This document shows positions 1 through 5,062 of a stretch of DNA of 5,062 nucleotides, piece after piece (position 1 is the first letter of the stretch; each line of letters starts with the position of its first letter). The notes under the pieces are model-generated. The model was not told where the DNA came from. It saw only the letters and a program-made list of their open reading frames with translations, and did not search any database. The translations under genes were made by a program, and so were the position numbers. Source of the stretch: Nitrospirota bacterium (GTDB taxonomy: Bacteria; Nitrospirota; Nitrospiria; Nitrospirales; UBA8639); the NCBI GenBank assembly GCA_029879555.1, contig JAOUQB010000217.1, forward strand, positions 1-5,062, written 5' to 3'.

Positions 1-171
<171 letters not shown>

Positions 172-192
172 TTAACTATTCAAAGAGCTTTT

Positions 193-231
193 ACCCTCAC
201 CCCCAACCCTCTCCCTAAAAGGGCGAGGGAG
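193..231. repeat. GC-rich palindromic intergenic repeat between purH and purD
   Basis: The element reads ACCCTCACCCCC, then AACCCTCTCCCT, then AAA, then AGGGCGAGGGAG. Bases 207-216 and 220-229 form a 10-bp stem with one mismatch and a three-base loop. The wording CCCTCACCC..AACCCTCTCCC resembles a REP-like repeat that I recognise from intergenic regions of many bacterial genomes; copy number here cannot be seen from one window. Neither strand has a T-run after the stem, so it is not a textbook intrinsic terminator. It could still stabilise or attenuate a purH-purD transcript (inference). Confidence 0.6.
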
Positions 232-259
232 TTCTGAATCCTGATTATTGGTGTCATCC

Positions 260-1816
260 TTAATGCCGGAAGTGACGCATGCCCGTCAGAATCATCGCCA
301 CCTGTTGTTCATCCACAGCTTGAATGATCTCCTTATCCCGAATGGAGCCGCCTGGTTGAATCACGGCGGTAATACCGGCGCTCACGGCAGCATCGATCCC
401 ATCACGAAACGGAAAGAAGGCATCGGAGGCCATCACACAACCTTTAATGGGTAAATTGGCTTTCATGGTGGCCAACTTGACTGAATCGACCCGGCTCATT
501 TGCCCCGCGCCAATACCTATCGTTTGCTGGGACGTGGCAAACACAATCGCATTGGATTTCACATGCTTGCATACTTTCCACGCAAAATCGCAGGCTTGGT
601 ATTCTTCATTCGTGGGTTGGCGTTGGGAGGGAATGGTCAACTCACCCAGTTCTCGCAACGATCCTAAATCCCGATCTTGCACCAACATCCCACCCACAAT
701 CTTTTTCATATCCAGAGAATCGCGTTTCGTGGTTTCCAACGACCCCACGGCAAGCAGGCGGAGATCTTTTTTGCGTTGCAATTCAGTTAAGGCTTCGTCG
801 CTAAAGGACGGGGCAATTAATACTTCGACAAACGTGGACGTGACTTCTTTGGCCATCGCCAGATCCACAGGCTGGTTACAGGCAATGACTCCCCCAAAAG
901 CCGACACTGGATCGGTTTCCCGCGCCCGCACATAGGCTCCTACCGGCGTCTCACCCAACGCGACTCCGCACGGATTATTGTGCTTGACGATAACCACCGC
1001 CGTCTCATCAAATTCCTTGACTAATTCTAACGCCGAATTGGCATCCAGATAATTGTTATAGGACATGGCTTTGCCATGGAGTTGTTTCGCCTGGCAAACG
1101 GAGGCTTCCTTTGCATGACGATCTTGGTAGACCGCCCCGGCTTGATGCGGATTTTCACCATACCGCAAGTCATCCACTTTTTCGTATGTGAGCGTCAACA
1201 ACGCCGGGAACGTTTTTTCCGTGGACTCGGCCAGTTGGGCATTCAGGTAATTGGCAATCAGACTGTCATACCGCGCGGTGTGAAAAAACACTTTTTTCGC
1301 GAGCTCGCGCCTTAGACTCAACGACACCGTCCCCGCCTGCAAGGCTTCTAGCACTCGAGCATAATCTTGAGGATCCACGACGACTAATACGTCTTCATGG
1401 TTTTTCGCCGCCGAACGCAACATCGACGGCCCCCCAATATCAATATTTTCAATAGCTTCTTCAAACGTACAGCCGGGCTTCGCAATCGTCGACTCAAAGG
1501 GATACAAATTCACCACCACCACATCGATGGGCGCGATCCCTTGCTCTTTCATTTGTTGCATATGCGATTCGACGGAACGCCGTCCTAGCAGCCCGCCATG
1601 AATCTTCGGATGCAACGTCTTCACACGCCCATTCATAATTTCCGGAAACCCCGTATATTGGGCCACTTCAGTCACGGTGACCCCCATATCTTGCAACATT
1701 TTGGCCGTTCCACCGGTTGAGAGAATGTCTGCCCCAAGACCGACGAGTCCTTTGGCCATGCCTTCAATTCCAGTCTTATCCGAGACGCTGATCAGCGCTT
1801 TCCCCAACTGTGCCAT
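260..1816 (-). CDS. purH: Bifunctional AICAR formyltransferase / IMP cyclohydrolase
   Basis: PurH catalyses the last two steps to IMP: formylation of AICAR with 10-formyltetrahydrofolate, then ring closure of FAICAR. It is a cytosolic dimer. The protein is 518 aa, close to the usual 510-530. The N-terminal MGS-like cyclohydrolase domain (about 1-200) shows STGGT (33-37), GRVKTLHP (63-70, Lys66), NLYPF (103-107, Tyr105) and DIGGPSMLRSAAKN (126-139, Asp126 and Lys138). The formyltransferase domain (about 205-518) shows RYGENPHQ (218-225), LHGK (246-249), the catalytic Lys278-His279 pair in KHNNPCG, AFGG (306-309), GAGQMSRVDS (436-445), ASDAFFPFRDG (463-473) and QPGGSIRD (487-494). It ends in the family-typical GMRHFRH. 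All key residues are present, so it should be active in both steps. The ATG at 1816 is preceded by a good Shine-Dalgarno sequence (AGGGGAAATC). purD follows downstream. Confidence 0.98.
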   Translation of the reverse strand: MAQLGKALISVSDKTGIEGMAKGLVGLGADILSTGGTAKMLQDMGVTVTEVAQYTGFPEIMNGRVKTLHPKIHGGLLGRRSVESHMQQMKEQGIAPIDVVVVNLYPFESTIAKPGCTFEEAIENIDIGGPSMLRSAAKNHEDVLVVVDPQDYARVLEALQAGTVSLSLRRELAKKVFFHTARYDSLIANYLNAQLAESTEKTFPALLTLTYEKVDDLRYGENPHQAGAVYQDRHAKEASVCQAKQLHGKAMSYNNYLDANSALELVKEFDETAVVIVKHNNPCGVALGETPVGAYVRARETDPVSAFGGVIACNQPVDLAMAKEVTSTFVEVLIAPSFSDEALTELQRKKDLRLLAVGSLETTKRDSLDMKKIVGGMLVQDRDLGSLRELGELTIPSQRQPTNEEYQACDFAWKVCKHVKSNAIVFATSQQTIGIGAGQMSRVDSVKLATMKANLPIKGCVMASDAFFPFRDGIDAAVSAGITAVIQPGGSIRDKEIIQAVDEQQVAMILTGMRHFRH

Positions 1817-1867
1817 GATTTCCCCTATCGCTGTGACGTGAAAAAAGTGATGAAAAACAGGACCTGC

Positions 1868-1896
1868 AGCTTACCAAACGACTCTCTGAACTTCAA
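1868..1896 (-). promoter_or_regulatory. Weak candidate purH promoter
   Basis: On the minus strand TTGAAG (plus-strand bases 1891-1896) and TAAGCT (1868-1873) are separated by exactly 17 bp. The -35 match is good (five of six) and the -10 match poor (three of six). The predicted start would give a purH leader of about 45 nt. One arm of the 1881-1924 inverted repeat falls inside the spacer. This is pattern matching only. Confidence 0.22.
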
Positions 1897-1924
1897 CGAA
1901 TTGTCCCCCGCCACAGCAGAGAGT
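1881..1924. repeat. 8-bp perfect inverted repeat upstream of purH
   Basis: ACTCTCTG at 1881-1888 is matched by CAGAGAGT at 1917-1924, with a 28-bp spacer. The repeat lies 65-108 bp upstream of the purH ATG and brackets the candidate -35 box, which is where a repressor could bind or a leader hairpin could form. It does not resemble the Escherichia coli PurR box (ACGCAAACGTTTGCGT type). A chance origin is possible. Confidence 0.4.
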
Positions 1925-2040
1925 TCTGGAATTGTTCGTCTCCTTTTTATTGACGTCCAAGCACTCTAATGTCTGCTTTGTCCCTGACGTTATGAACCAA
2001 GGGAAACCCTTAATGAGACACCACATCTTTCCAGAAAATC

Positions 2041-2063
2041 ATTATTTTTCAATCAAAAATAAT
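2041..2063. repeat. 9-bp AT-only palindrome with five-base loop
   Basis: ATTATTTTT (2041-2049) and AAAAATAAT (2055-2063) are perfect complements around CAATC. The arms hold no G or C, so a hairpin would be weak as RNA. A protein-binding site or an intrinsically bent DNA segment is as likely. It sits mid-gap, about 225 bp from the purH start, and does not match a full Fur box. Confidence 0.4.
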
Positions 2064-2104
2064 TCTGATCCCCACCATAAAGGGTCTCTCGAATTGGACC
2101 GAAT

Positions 2105-2118
2105 AGTATACATATACT
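2105..2118. promoter_or_regulatory. Inverted repeat AGTATA-CA-TATACT, possible -10 element or operator
   Basis: AGTATA (2105-2110) and TATACT (2113-2118) form a 6-bp inverted repeat with a two-base centre. TATACT is a good sigma-70 -10 hexamer on the plus strand and would place transcription start near 2125, just before the structured segment. The nearest -35-like hexamer, TTGGAC (2094-2099), is only 13 bp away, shorter than the normal 16-18. The assignment as a promoter is therefore tentative. Confidence 0.3.
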
Positions 2119-2124
2119 CGGATG

Positions 2125-2300
2125 ACTCATCTTGAAAGCATGTAGTTGTTGTAGGCAGTTATTGCCGCCTGAGTGTCTCTTTCTCCCAAGGAGAAGAGTC
2201 CAAGGCTCTGGCGACAGGGGCGTAAGACGCCCGGTGCGCCCTCATGTCGGGAAGGGAACCTCTAGGCTAAGCCAAACGGACACACCTTTCTGTTTTTCAT
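2125..2300 (+). ncRNA. Putative structured RNA, unassigned (6S-like possibility)
   Basis: The segment is rich in nested complementarity. An outer pair GTGTC (2173-2177) with GACAC (2279-2283) encloses two helices. Hairpin A is a near-perfect stem of about 9 bp, 2177-2186 with 2190-2198, with loop CAA and one bulged T. Helix B pairs CGACA (2212-2216) with TGTCG (2245-2249). Within B, GGGGCG (2217-2222) can pair with CGCCCT (2237-2242), or GGGCGT (2218-2223) with ACGCCC (2227-2232), but not both. Small hairpins GGCA/TGCC (2154-2166) and GGC/GCC (2266-2272) also occur. A T-rich run (2287-2297) follows. The plus strand is preferred because of that run and TATACT at 2113. Length, an AACGGACACACC-like 3' end and proximity to a purine gene (6S genes are known beside purK or ygfA) recall 6S RNA, but the long closing stem and typical bubble are not seen. 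It could also be a leader of the 2368 gene. Confidence 0.35.
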
Positions 2301-2367
2301 CACAGTCATTTCACCCATTATGGCCCTAATTGTGCGCGCAACCGCATAAGAAAGTTGCTTCGTTTGT

Positions 2368-2997
2368 ATGGACGCTCTTTTTCTTTTTCTGGCCCTTTTG
2401 GTGATGATCACCATCGGCGGACTCTTTCTCATTTTAAGTCACAGTCCCGCACCACAACACGCCTCTGCAAAAAAAATTGACGGGACGGATTTCCTCCCCT
2501 CTCAAATGTATATGGGGGGCGATGGCCTTGGCGGCTTAGCGGTCAATGAACGTACTCGCCAAATTTGCCTCTTGAAATCATCAACCTCACCACCAGAATT
2601 GTTCCCTATCAATGATTTAGTCGGCTCGTATTTAGTCAAAAATGGGGAGATAATCGGAGAAGGAAAACGCAACCATCCCAAAGAGACCGTGATCTTCCTC
2701 CAAGGGCTTCACCGACAAAAAGAATCACTCATTACTAACTTACATATGGAAGCTTCCTCTGAAGGCAGGCAACGGATTGACCTGCTCGTGATGGTCCGAG
2801 ACTTGAACGACCCCATTCTCGTCGTCAACTTTCTCGACATGGAAACCAAAGAAGGCGGGATTCTTTTCGAAAAAGCCTTAAGCACCGCCACCCATTGGCA
2901 CTATGTTCTGGATGGCCTCATTCTTGAAGCGGATCACCTGACCAAAACCCCATCCGAAGCCACGCAAGGAAAACAATTGGCCGAAGCAAGGCCCTGA
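2368..2997 (+). CDS. Single-pass membrane protein of unknown function
   Basis: I do not recognise this 209-aa protein with certainty. Residues 3-24 form one strongly hydrophobic helix (LFLFLALLVMITIGGLFLIL) at the extreme N-terminus, probably an uncleaved anchor since no clear signal-peptidase site follows. A linker (25-38) leads to a soluble domain (about 39-192) with alternating hydrophobic strands, including DGLGGLAVNERTRQICLL (52-69), FPINDLVGSYLVKNGEII (79-96) and DPILVVNFLD (148-157), and a C-terminal helix with THWHYVLDGLILEAD (175-189). The layout of a 'GxAV..RxxICLL' strand followed by 'IxDLVGxxLVKNGE' recalls PH-like, DUF4755-type membrane-anchored proteins; this is only an impression. 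There are no catalytic motifs or cysteine pairs. The ATG at 2368 is the first start after an in-frame stop at 2347-2349, but lacks a Shine-Dalgarno sequence. The putative structured RNA lies 70 bp upstream, so it may be part of this gene's leader. Confidence 0.85.
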   Translation: MDALFLFLALLVMITIGGLFLILSHSPAPQHASAKKIDGTDFLPSQMYMGGDGLGGLAVNERTRQICLLKSSTSPPELFPINDLVGSYLVKNGEIIGEGKRNHPKETVIFLQGLHRQKESLITNLHMEASSEGRQRIDLLVMVRDLNDPILVVNFLDMETKEGGILFEKALSTATHWHYVLDGLILEADHLTKTPSEATQGKQLAEARP

Positions 2998-2999
2998 TC

Positions 3000-3025
3000 G
3001 TTGGCCCAGCGCCAACCTCTTTTCT
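3000..3025 (+). terminator. Possible intrinsic terminator after the 2368 gene
   Basis: GTTGGC (3000-3005) and GCCAAC (3011-3016) form a perfect 6-bp stem with loop CCAGC, two bases past the stop codon of the 2368 gene. It is followed by CTCTTTTCT, a broken T-run. Position and shape suit a weak rho-independent terminator, which would separate this gene from the ankyrin gene. The rest of the gap to 3257 holds nothing convincing; TTGATC (3165-3170) and TGCATT (3188-3193), 17 bp apart, are a poor promoter match. Confidence 0.42.
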
Positions 3026-3257
3026 CCACCCTGTTTGTTCAGTTCAAGGGACTCAAAACCCCATTCCGACGGCCCGTCCCACGTTCATCTCGTTGCTCGC
3101 AGCGCATCGACCTCCAACGCCGCTTGTTTCCCCATTTCTTAGACCCGCCAAACGGGGAATAGCCTTGATCGACTCCATCCTGTTTTCTGCATTCCAGAGG
3201 CGTTCTGACATCTTCAATATCCGCATCCATTTGCCCTCTCTGGAATACCCAACAACC

Positions 3258-4034
3258 ATGACACAAACCACAGGATTCAAGCTCGCCAAATACATTGGGC
3301 TCAGTCTTGGACTCGTCGCCTCCTATGCTCTGACGTCCGGATGGAATCAACCCCCCGCCAAAGATATTTTCCAAGAAATTGAGGCAAGAAACCTCTCACA
3401 AGTTCGTGAACTGATCGCCCAAGGAGCGGCCATCAATCAACGAACCGCGCAAGGGGCCACGCCCCTCCACTATGCCGCCCGCTTGGGACAAATTCCGCTG
3501 ACCCAACTGTTGCTGGAAGAAGGCGCTGATGTGCATGCCACCTACCAATCAACATGGACCCCCTTACACCTGGCGGCCAAGGGAGGACATGTGGATGTCG
3601 CTGAACTCTTACTCAAATATGGGGCACAGGTGAATGAAGCCGCACAGACCACCGCTCCCCTCCACATTGCCGTACAAGAAGGCCATCAACGGATGGTCGC
3701 CTTTTTATTAGCCCACGGCGCAACCGTGGGCACTCCCTTCCAAGAAGGATGGACCGCCCTCCACGTGGCCGCGCAATCTGGAGACGCTGACCTGACTCGA
3801 TTACTGCTGAATGCCGGCGCCCCTATCGACGCCACCAATGCTATCGGCATGACCCCTCTTCATTCAGCAGCTTTGTCAGGTCATGTTGGATTGACCGAAT
3901 ACCTTCTTGCTCGCGGAGCCACGTGCTCCATCCCGAAACGGTCCATCCAGAATGTCCAAATGAACACCATCAAAACTGTCGTCGCTGCCCTTCAAGAAAT
4001 TCTTCAACATTGCCCCATGGTGCAAACCTCTTAA
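3258..4034 (+). CDS. Membrane-anchored or exported ankyrin-repeat protein
   Basis: The 258-aa product should be a protein-binding scaffold; ankyrin repeats mediate protein-protein contacts and have no catalytic residues. A short basic N-terminus (Lys8, Lys11) and a hydrophobic stretch (about 12-27) act as signal or anchor, placing the repeats outside the cytoplasm (inference); no clear AxA cleavage site is seen. A capping half-repeat (34-63) precedes five repeats, at about 64-96, 97-129, 130-161, 162-194 and 195-227, each with a TPLH-type motif (starting at 68, 101, 133, 166 and 199) and an LLL..GA helix end. Spacing is 33 residues except 32 before the third repeat, whose motif is APLH. A non-repeat tail (228-258) closes the protein. 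The ATG at 3258 is chosen because the signal-like segment starts there; a TTG at 3093 would add 55 residues without any family character. No good Shine-Dalgarno sequence is seen. The binding partner is unknown; the neighbouring membrane protein is one candidate. Confidence 0.9.
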   Translation: MTQTTGFKLAKYIGLSLGLVASYALTSGWNQPPAKDIFQEIEARNLSQVRELIAQGAAINQRTAQGATPLHYAARLGQIPLTQLLLEEGADVHATYQSTWTPLHLAAKGGHVDVAELLLKYGAQVNEAAQTTAPLHIAVQEGHQRMVAFLLAHGATVGTPFQEGWTALHVAAQSGDADLTRLLLNAGAPIDATNAIGMTPLHSAALSGHVGLTEYLLARGATCSIPKRSIQNVQMNTIKTVVAALQEILQHCPMVQTS

Positions 4035-4150
4035 GGCAGAATAAGAACAGTTGTTTCCTCGTGCCCACCACAATTTCCCTCCTGCAACATCACCGCCCAC
4101 CCGCGTTCATTGGATGAATTTCTTCAATCCTTGTAAGATCAGCTAGCTCC

Positions 4151-4185
4151 CTCTCAAACAAAACGACTGCTCTACTGTTTTTGAG
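4151..4185 (+). repeat. Imperfect inverted repeat in the leader of the permease gene
   Basis: CTCAAACA (4153-4160) can pair with TGTTTTTGAG (4176-4185), leaving two bulged T residues and a 15-base loop. It lies about 45-75 bp before the permease ATG. The 3' arm ends in TTTGAGGAAAA, a purine-rich, Shine-Dalgarno-like stretch (GAGGA at 4183-4187) that is too far (about 40 nt) from the ATG to serve it. No T-run follows, so it is not a standard terminator. The rest of the gap 4035-4227 shows only a weak TTGGAT/TAAGAT pair (4110-4115, 4134-4139). Confidence 0.25.
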
Positions 4186-4227
4186 GAAAAATTTGGGGTT
4201 CTCACCAACCAACAACAGCCCTTTTTT

Positions 4228-5062
4228 ATGCCTTGGCTCTACTTTGCCCTGCTTGCAGCCCTAAGCGAATCACTGAAGGATCTGTGTAGCAAACACGGGC
4301 TCCGTGCCGTTTCGCCCCAGCTTGCCGCGTTAGGGGCCTCCGCCACACCCATTCCATTCCTACTCGCCATTCTGCTGTTGACCGATTCCGTGCCCACACT
4401 TGGTCCGCACTATCTTCTCGCACTCTTGCTGGGAGGAATATTGAACGTGCTGGCTCTCTTTCAGTTCATGCGTGCCCTACAAGCCTCGGATCTGTCGCTC
4501 GCCATTCCCTTCGTCTCGTTCACGCCAATCTTTTTACTCATCACGTCGCCCTTGCTCGTAGACGAGCTGCCGACTGGACAAGACGTGGCGGGTATTCTCT
4601 GTATCGTGGCTGGAGCCTACTCCCTGCAGGCTCAGTCGACCCATCAAGGATGGCTCGCCCCATTTCAGGCCATGATTTCTCAGCCTGGACCAAGACGCAT
4701 GTTATCTGTAGCTCTGATTTACAGTTTGTCATCCAACTTCGATAAAATCGGAGTTCAAAATTCTTCTCCACTCTTTTGGAGTCTTTCGATCACCACGGTG
4801 ATGACGATGGGATTTATTTTCCTGTTTCGTCTGATGGCTCGGCCAACGATTACTGCTCCCTTCACTCCAATTCTAGGAATCCTCCTCGCCATCGGACTCT
4901 TTCAGACCCTCGGCCTCTATTTTCATAATACCGCGCTCAGCGTAGGGGCAGTCCCCTCCGTCATTGCCATAAAACGAACCAGCATCTTATTCGCCGTTCT
5001 CTGGGGCATGATCTTTTTAAAAGAACCTCAAGGGAAAGAGCGTCTAGCTGGCGCAGCCTTGA
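4228..5062 (+). CDS. EamA-like permease (drug/metabolite transporter superfamily), 3' end cut off
   Basis: The frame stays open from the ATG at 4228 to the window edge, giving 278 codons; family members usually have 280-310 residues, so only the last helix and tail are missing. It is an inner-membrane permease with about nine hydrophobic segments visible in two similar halves, as in the ten-helix EamA fold. Family features are a first helix running into SESLKDLCSKHGL (13-25), FMRALQASDLSLAIPFVSFTP (80-100) ending the first half, NFDKIGVQNSSPLFW (170-184) opening the second, and IAIKRTSILFAVLWGMIFLKE (247-267), close to the conserved end of the second EamA domain. Such proteins export or take up small metabolites, but the substrate cannot be read from sequence. 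No Shine-Dalgarno sequence precedes the ATG (CAGCCCTTTTTT); no in-frame start lies within the preceding 50 bp. Confidence 0.88.
   Translation, partial: MPWLYFALLAALSESLKDLCSKHGLRAVSPQLAALGASATPIPFLLAILLLTDSVPTLGPHYLLALLLGGILNVLALFQFMRALQASDLSLAIPFVSFTPIFLLITSPLLVDELPTGQDVAGILCIVAGAYSLQAQSTHQGWLAPFQAMISQPGPRRMLSVALIYSLSSNFDKIGVQNSSPLFWSLSITTVMTMGFIFLFRLMARPTITAPFTPILGILLAIGLFQTLGLYFHNTALSVGAVPSVIAIKRTSILFAVLWGMIFLKEPQGKERLAGAAL

Larger units (their letters stand above)
1817..2367. other. Large non-coding gap between divergent purH and the 2368 gene
   Basis: This 551-bp stretch has no believable protein gene: open frames at 1932-2135 and 2132-2329 lack a ribosome site and show no family resemblance. 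The purH-proximal part (1817-1930) would hold the purH leader and promoter. The middle (1930-2120) is AT-rich and carries two inverted repeats. The part from about 2125 to 2300 is GC-rich and self-complementary, unlike an ordinary promoter region. The last 65 bp lead into the plus-strand gene at 2368 and show only poor promoter-like elements and an 8-bp palindrome, TGCGCGCA, at 2333-2340. The sites that can be supported are listed separately. Confidence 0.7.

Noticed and set aside
207..229. Intrinsic terminator between purH and purD
   Set aside because: The stem is GC-rich, but neither strand has a T-run after it.
447..935. Plus-strand open frame of 162 codons opposite purH
   Set aside because: It lies wholly antisense to the conserved purH coding sequence and has no ribosome site or recognisable product.
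2033..2066. Fur box at the AT palindrome
   Set aside because: Only one half (ATCATTAT) matches; the other half site is missing.
2154..2300. SRP RNA, RNase P RNA, tmRNA, TPP, cobalamin and ZTP riboswitches as identities of the structured segment
   Set aside because: Their hallmark sequences (for example GGAAGGAAGCAGCC for SRP RNA, CTGAGA for TPP) are absent; only fragments such as GGGAAGGGAACC look similar.
1932..2329. Two short plus-strand frames in the purH-upstream gap
   Set aside because: Both lack ribosome sites and protein-like composition; the second overlaps the structured segment, whose self-complementarity suits an RNA better than a protein.
3093..3257. 55-residue N-terminal extension of the ankyrin protein from a TTG start
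   Set aside because: It has no ribosome site and no domain character, and it would bury the signal-like segment that begins at the ATG at 3258.
3039..3374. Minus-strand frames across the start of the ankyrin gene
   Set aside because: They are antisense to the ankyrin reading frame, are low in hydrophobic core residues and have no family resemblance.
4541..4771. Minus-strand frame of 76 codons in the permease gene
   Set aside because: It is a shadow of the open permease frame, which shows clear membrane-protein composition on the plus strand.

Overview
The window is a 5.06-kb piece of bacterial chromosome of medium-high GC with ordinary housekeeping content. It shows no mobile element, CRISPR array, tRNA or rRNA. 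The style of the proteins (a PurH-PurD purine pair, an ankyrin-repeat membrane protein, an EamA-type exporter) and a dispersed CCCTCACCC/AACCCTCTCCC palindrome would fit a Nitrospira-like (Nitrospirota) or related Gram-negative genome. No marker gene settles this, so the taxonomy is a guess.

Left part, minus strand (1-1816): the first 34 codons of purD (cut by the window edge) lie downstream of a complete purH. Both act in de novo IMP synthesis and probably share a transcript. The 157-bp gap between them carries a GC-rich repeat palindrome.

Middle gap (1817-2367, 551 bp): this non-coding stretch divides the minus-strand purine genes from the plus-strand genes. It contains an 8-bp inverted repeat around a weak candidate purH promoter, a 9-bp AT-only palindrome, a TATACT-containing inverted repeat, and a GC-rich segment of about 165 nt (about 2125-2300). 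That segment can fold into a closed multi-hairpin RNA with two competing inner pairings. It is the most interesting object here: an unassigned structured RNA, for which 6S RNA is one unproven possibility. A perfect 14-bp sequence recurs in inverted orientation at the two ends of the gap.

Right part, plus strand (2368-5062): a single-pass membrane protein of unknown function (209 aa) is followed by a hairpin. Next comes a membrane-anchored or exported protein with five ankyrin repeats (258 aa from its ATG). Last is the start of a drug/metabolite-transporter superfamily (EamA-like) permease that runs off the right edge. These three are same-strand neighbours separated by 190-260 bp, so they need not be one operon. 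Among the five gene starts only purH has a clear Shine-Dalgarno sequence.
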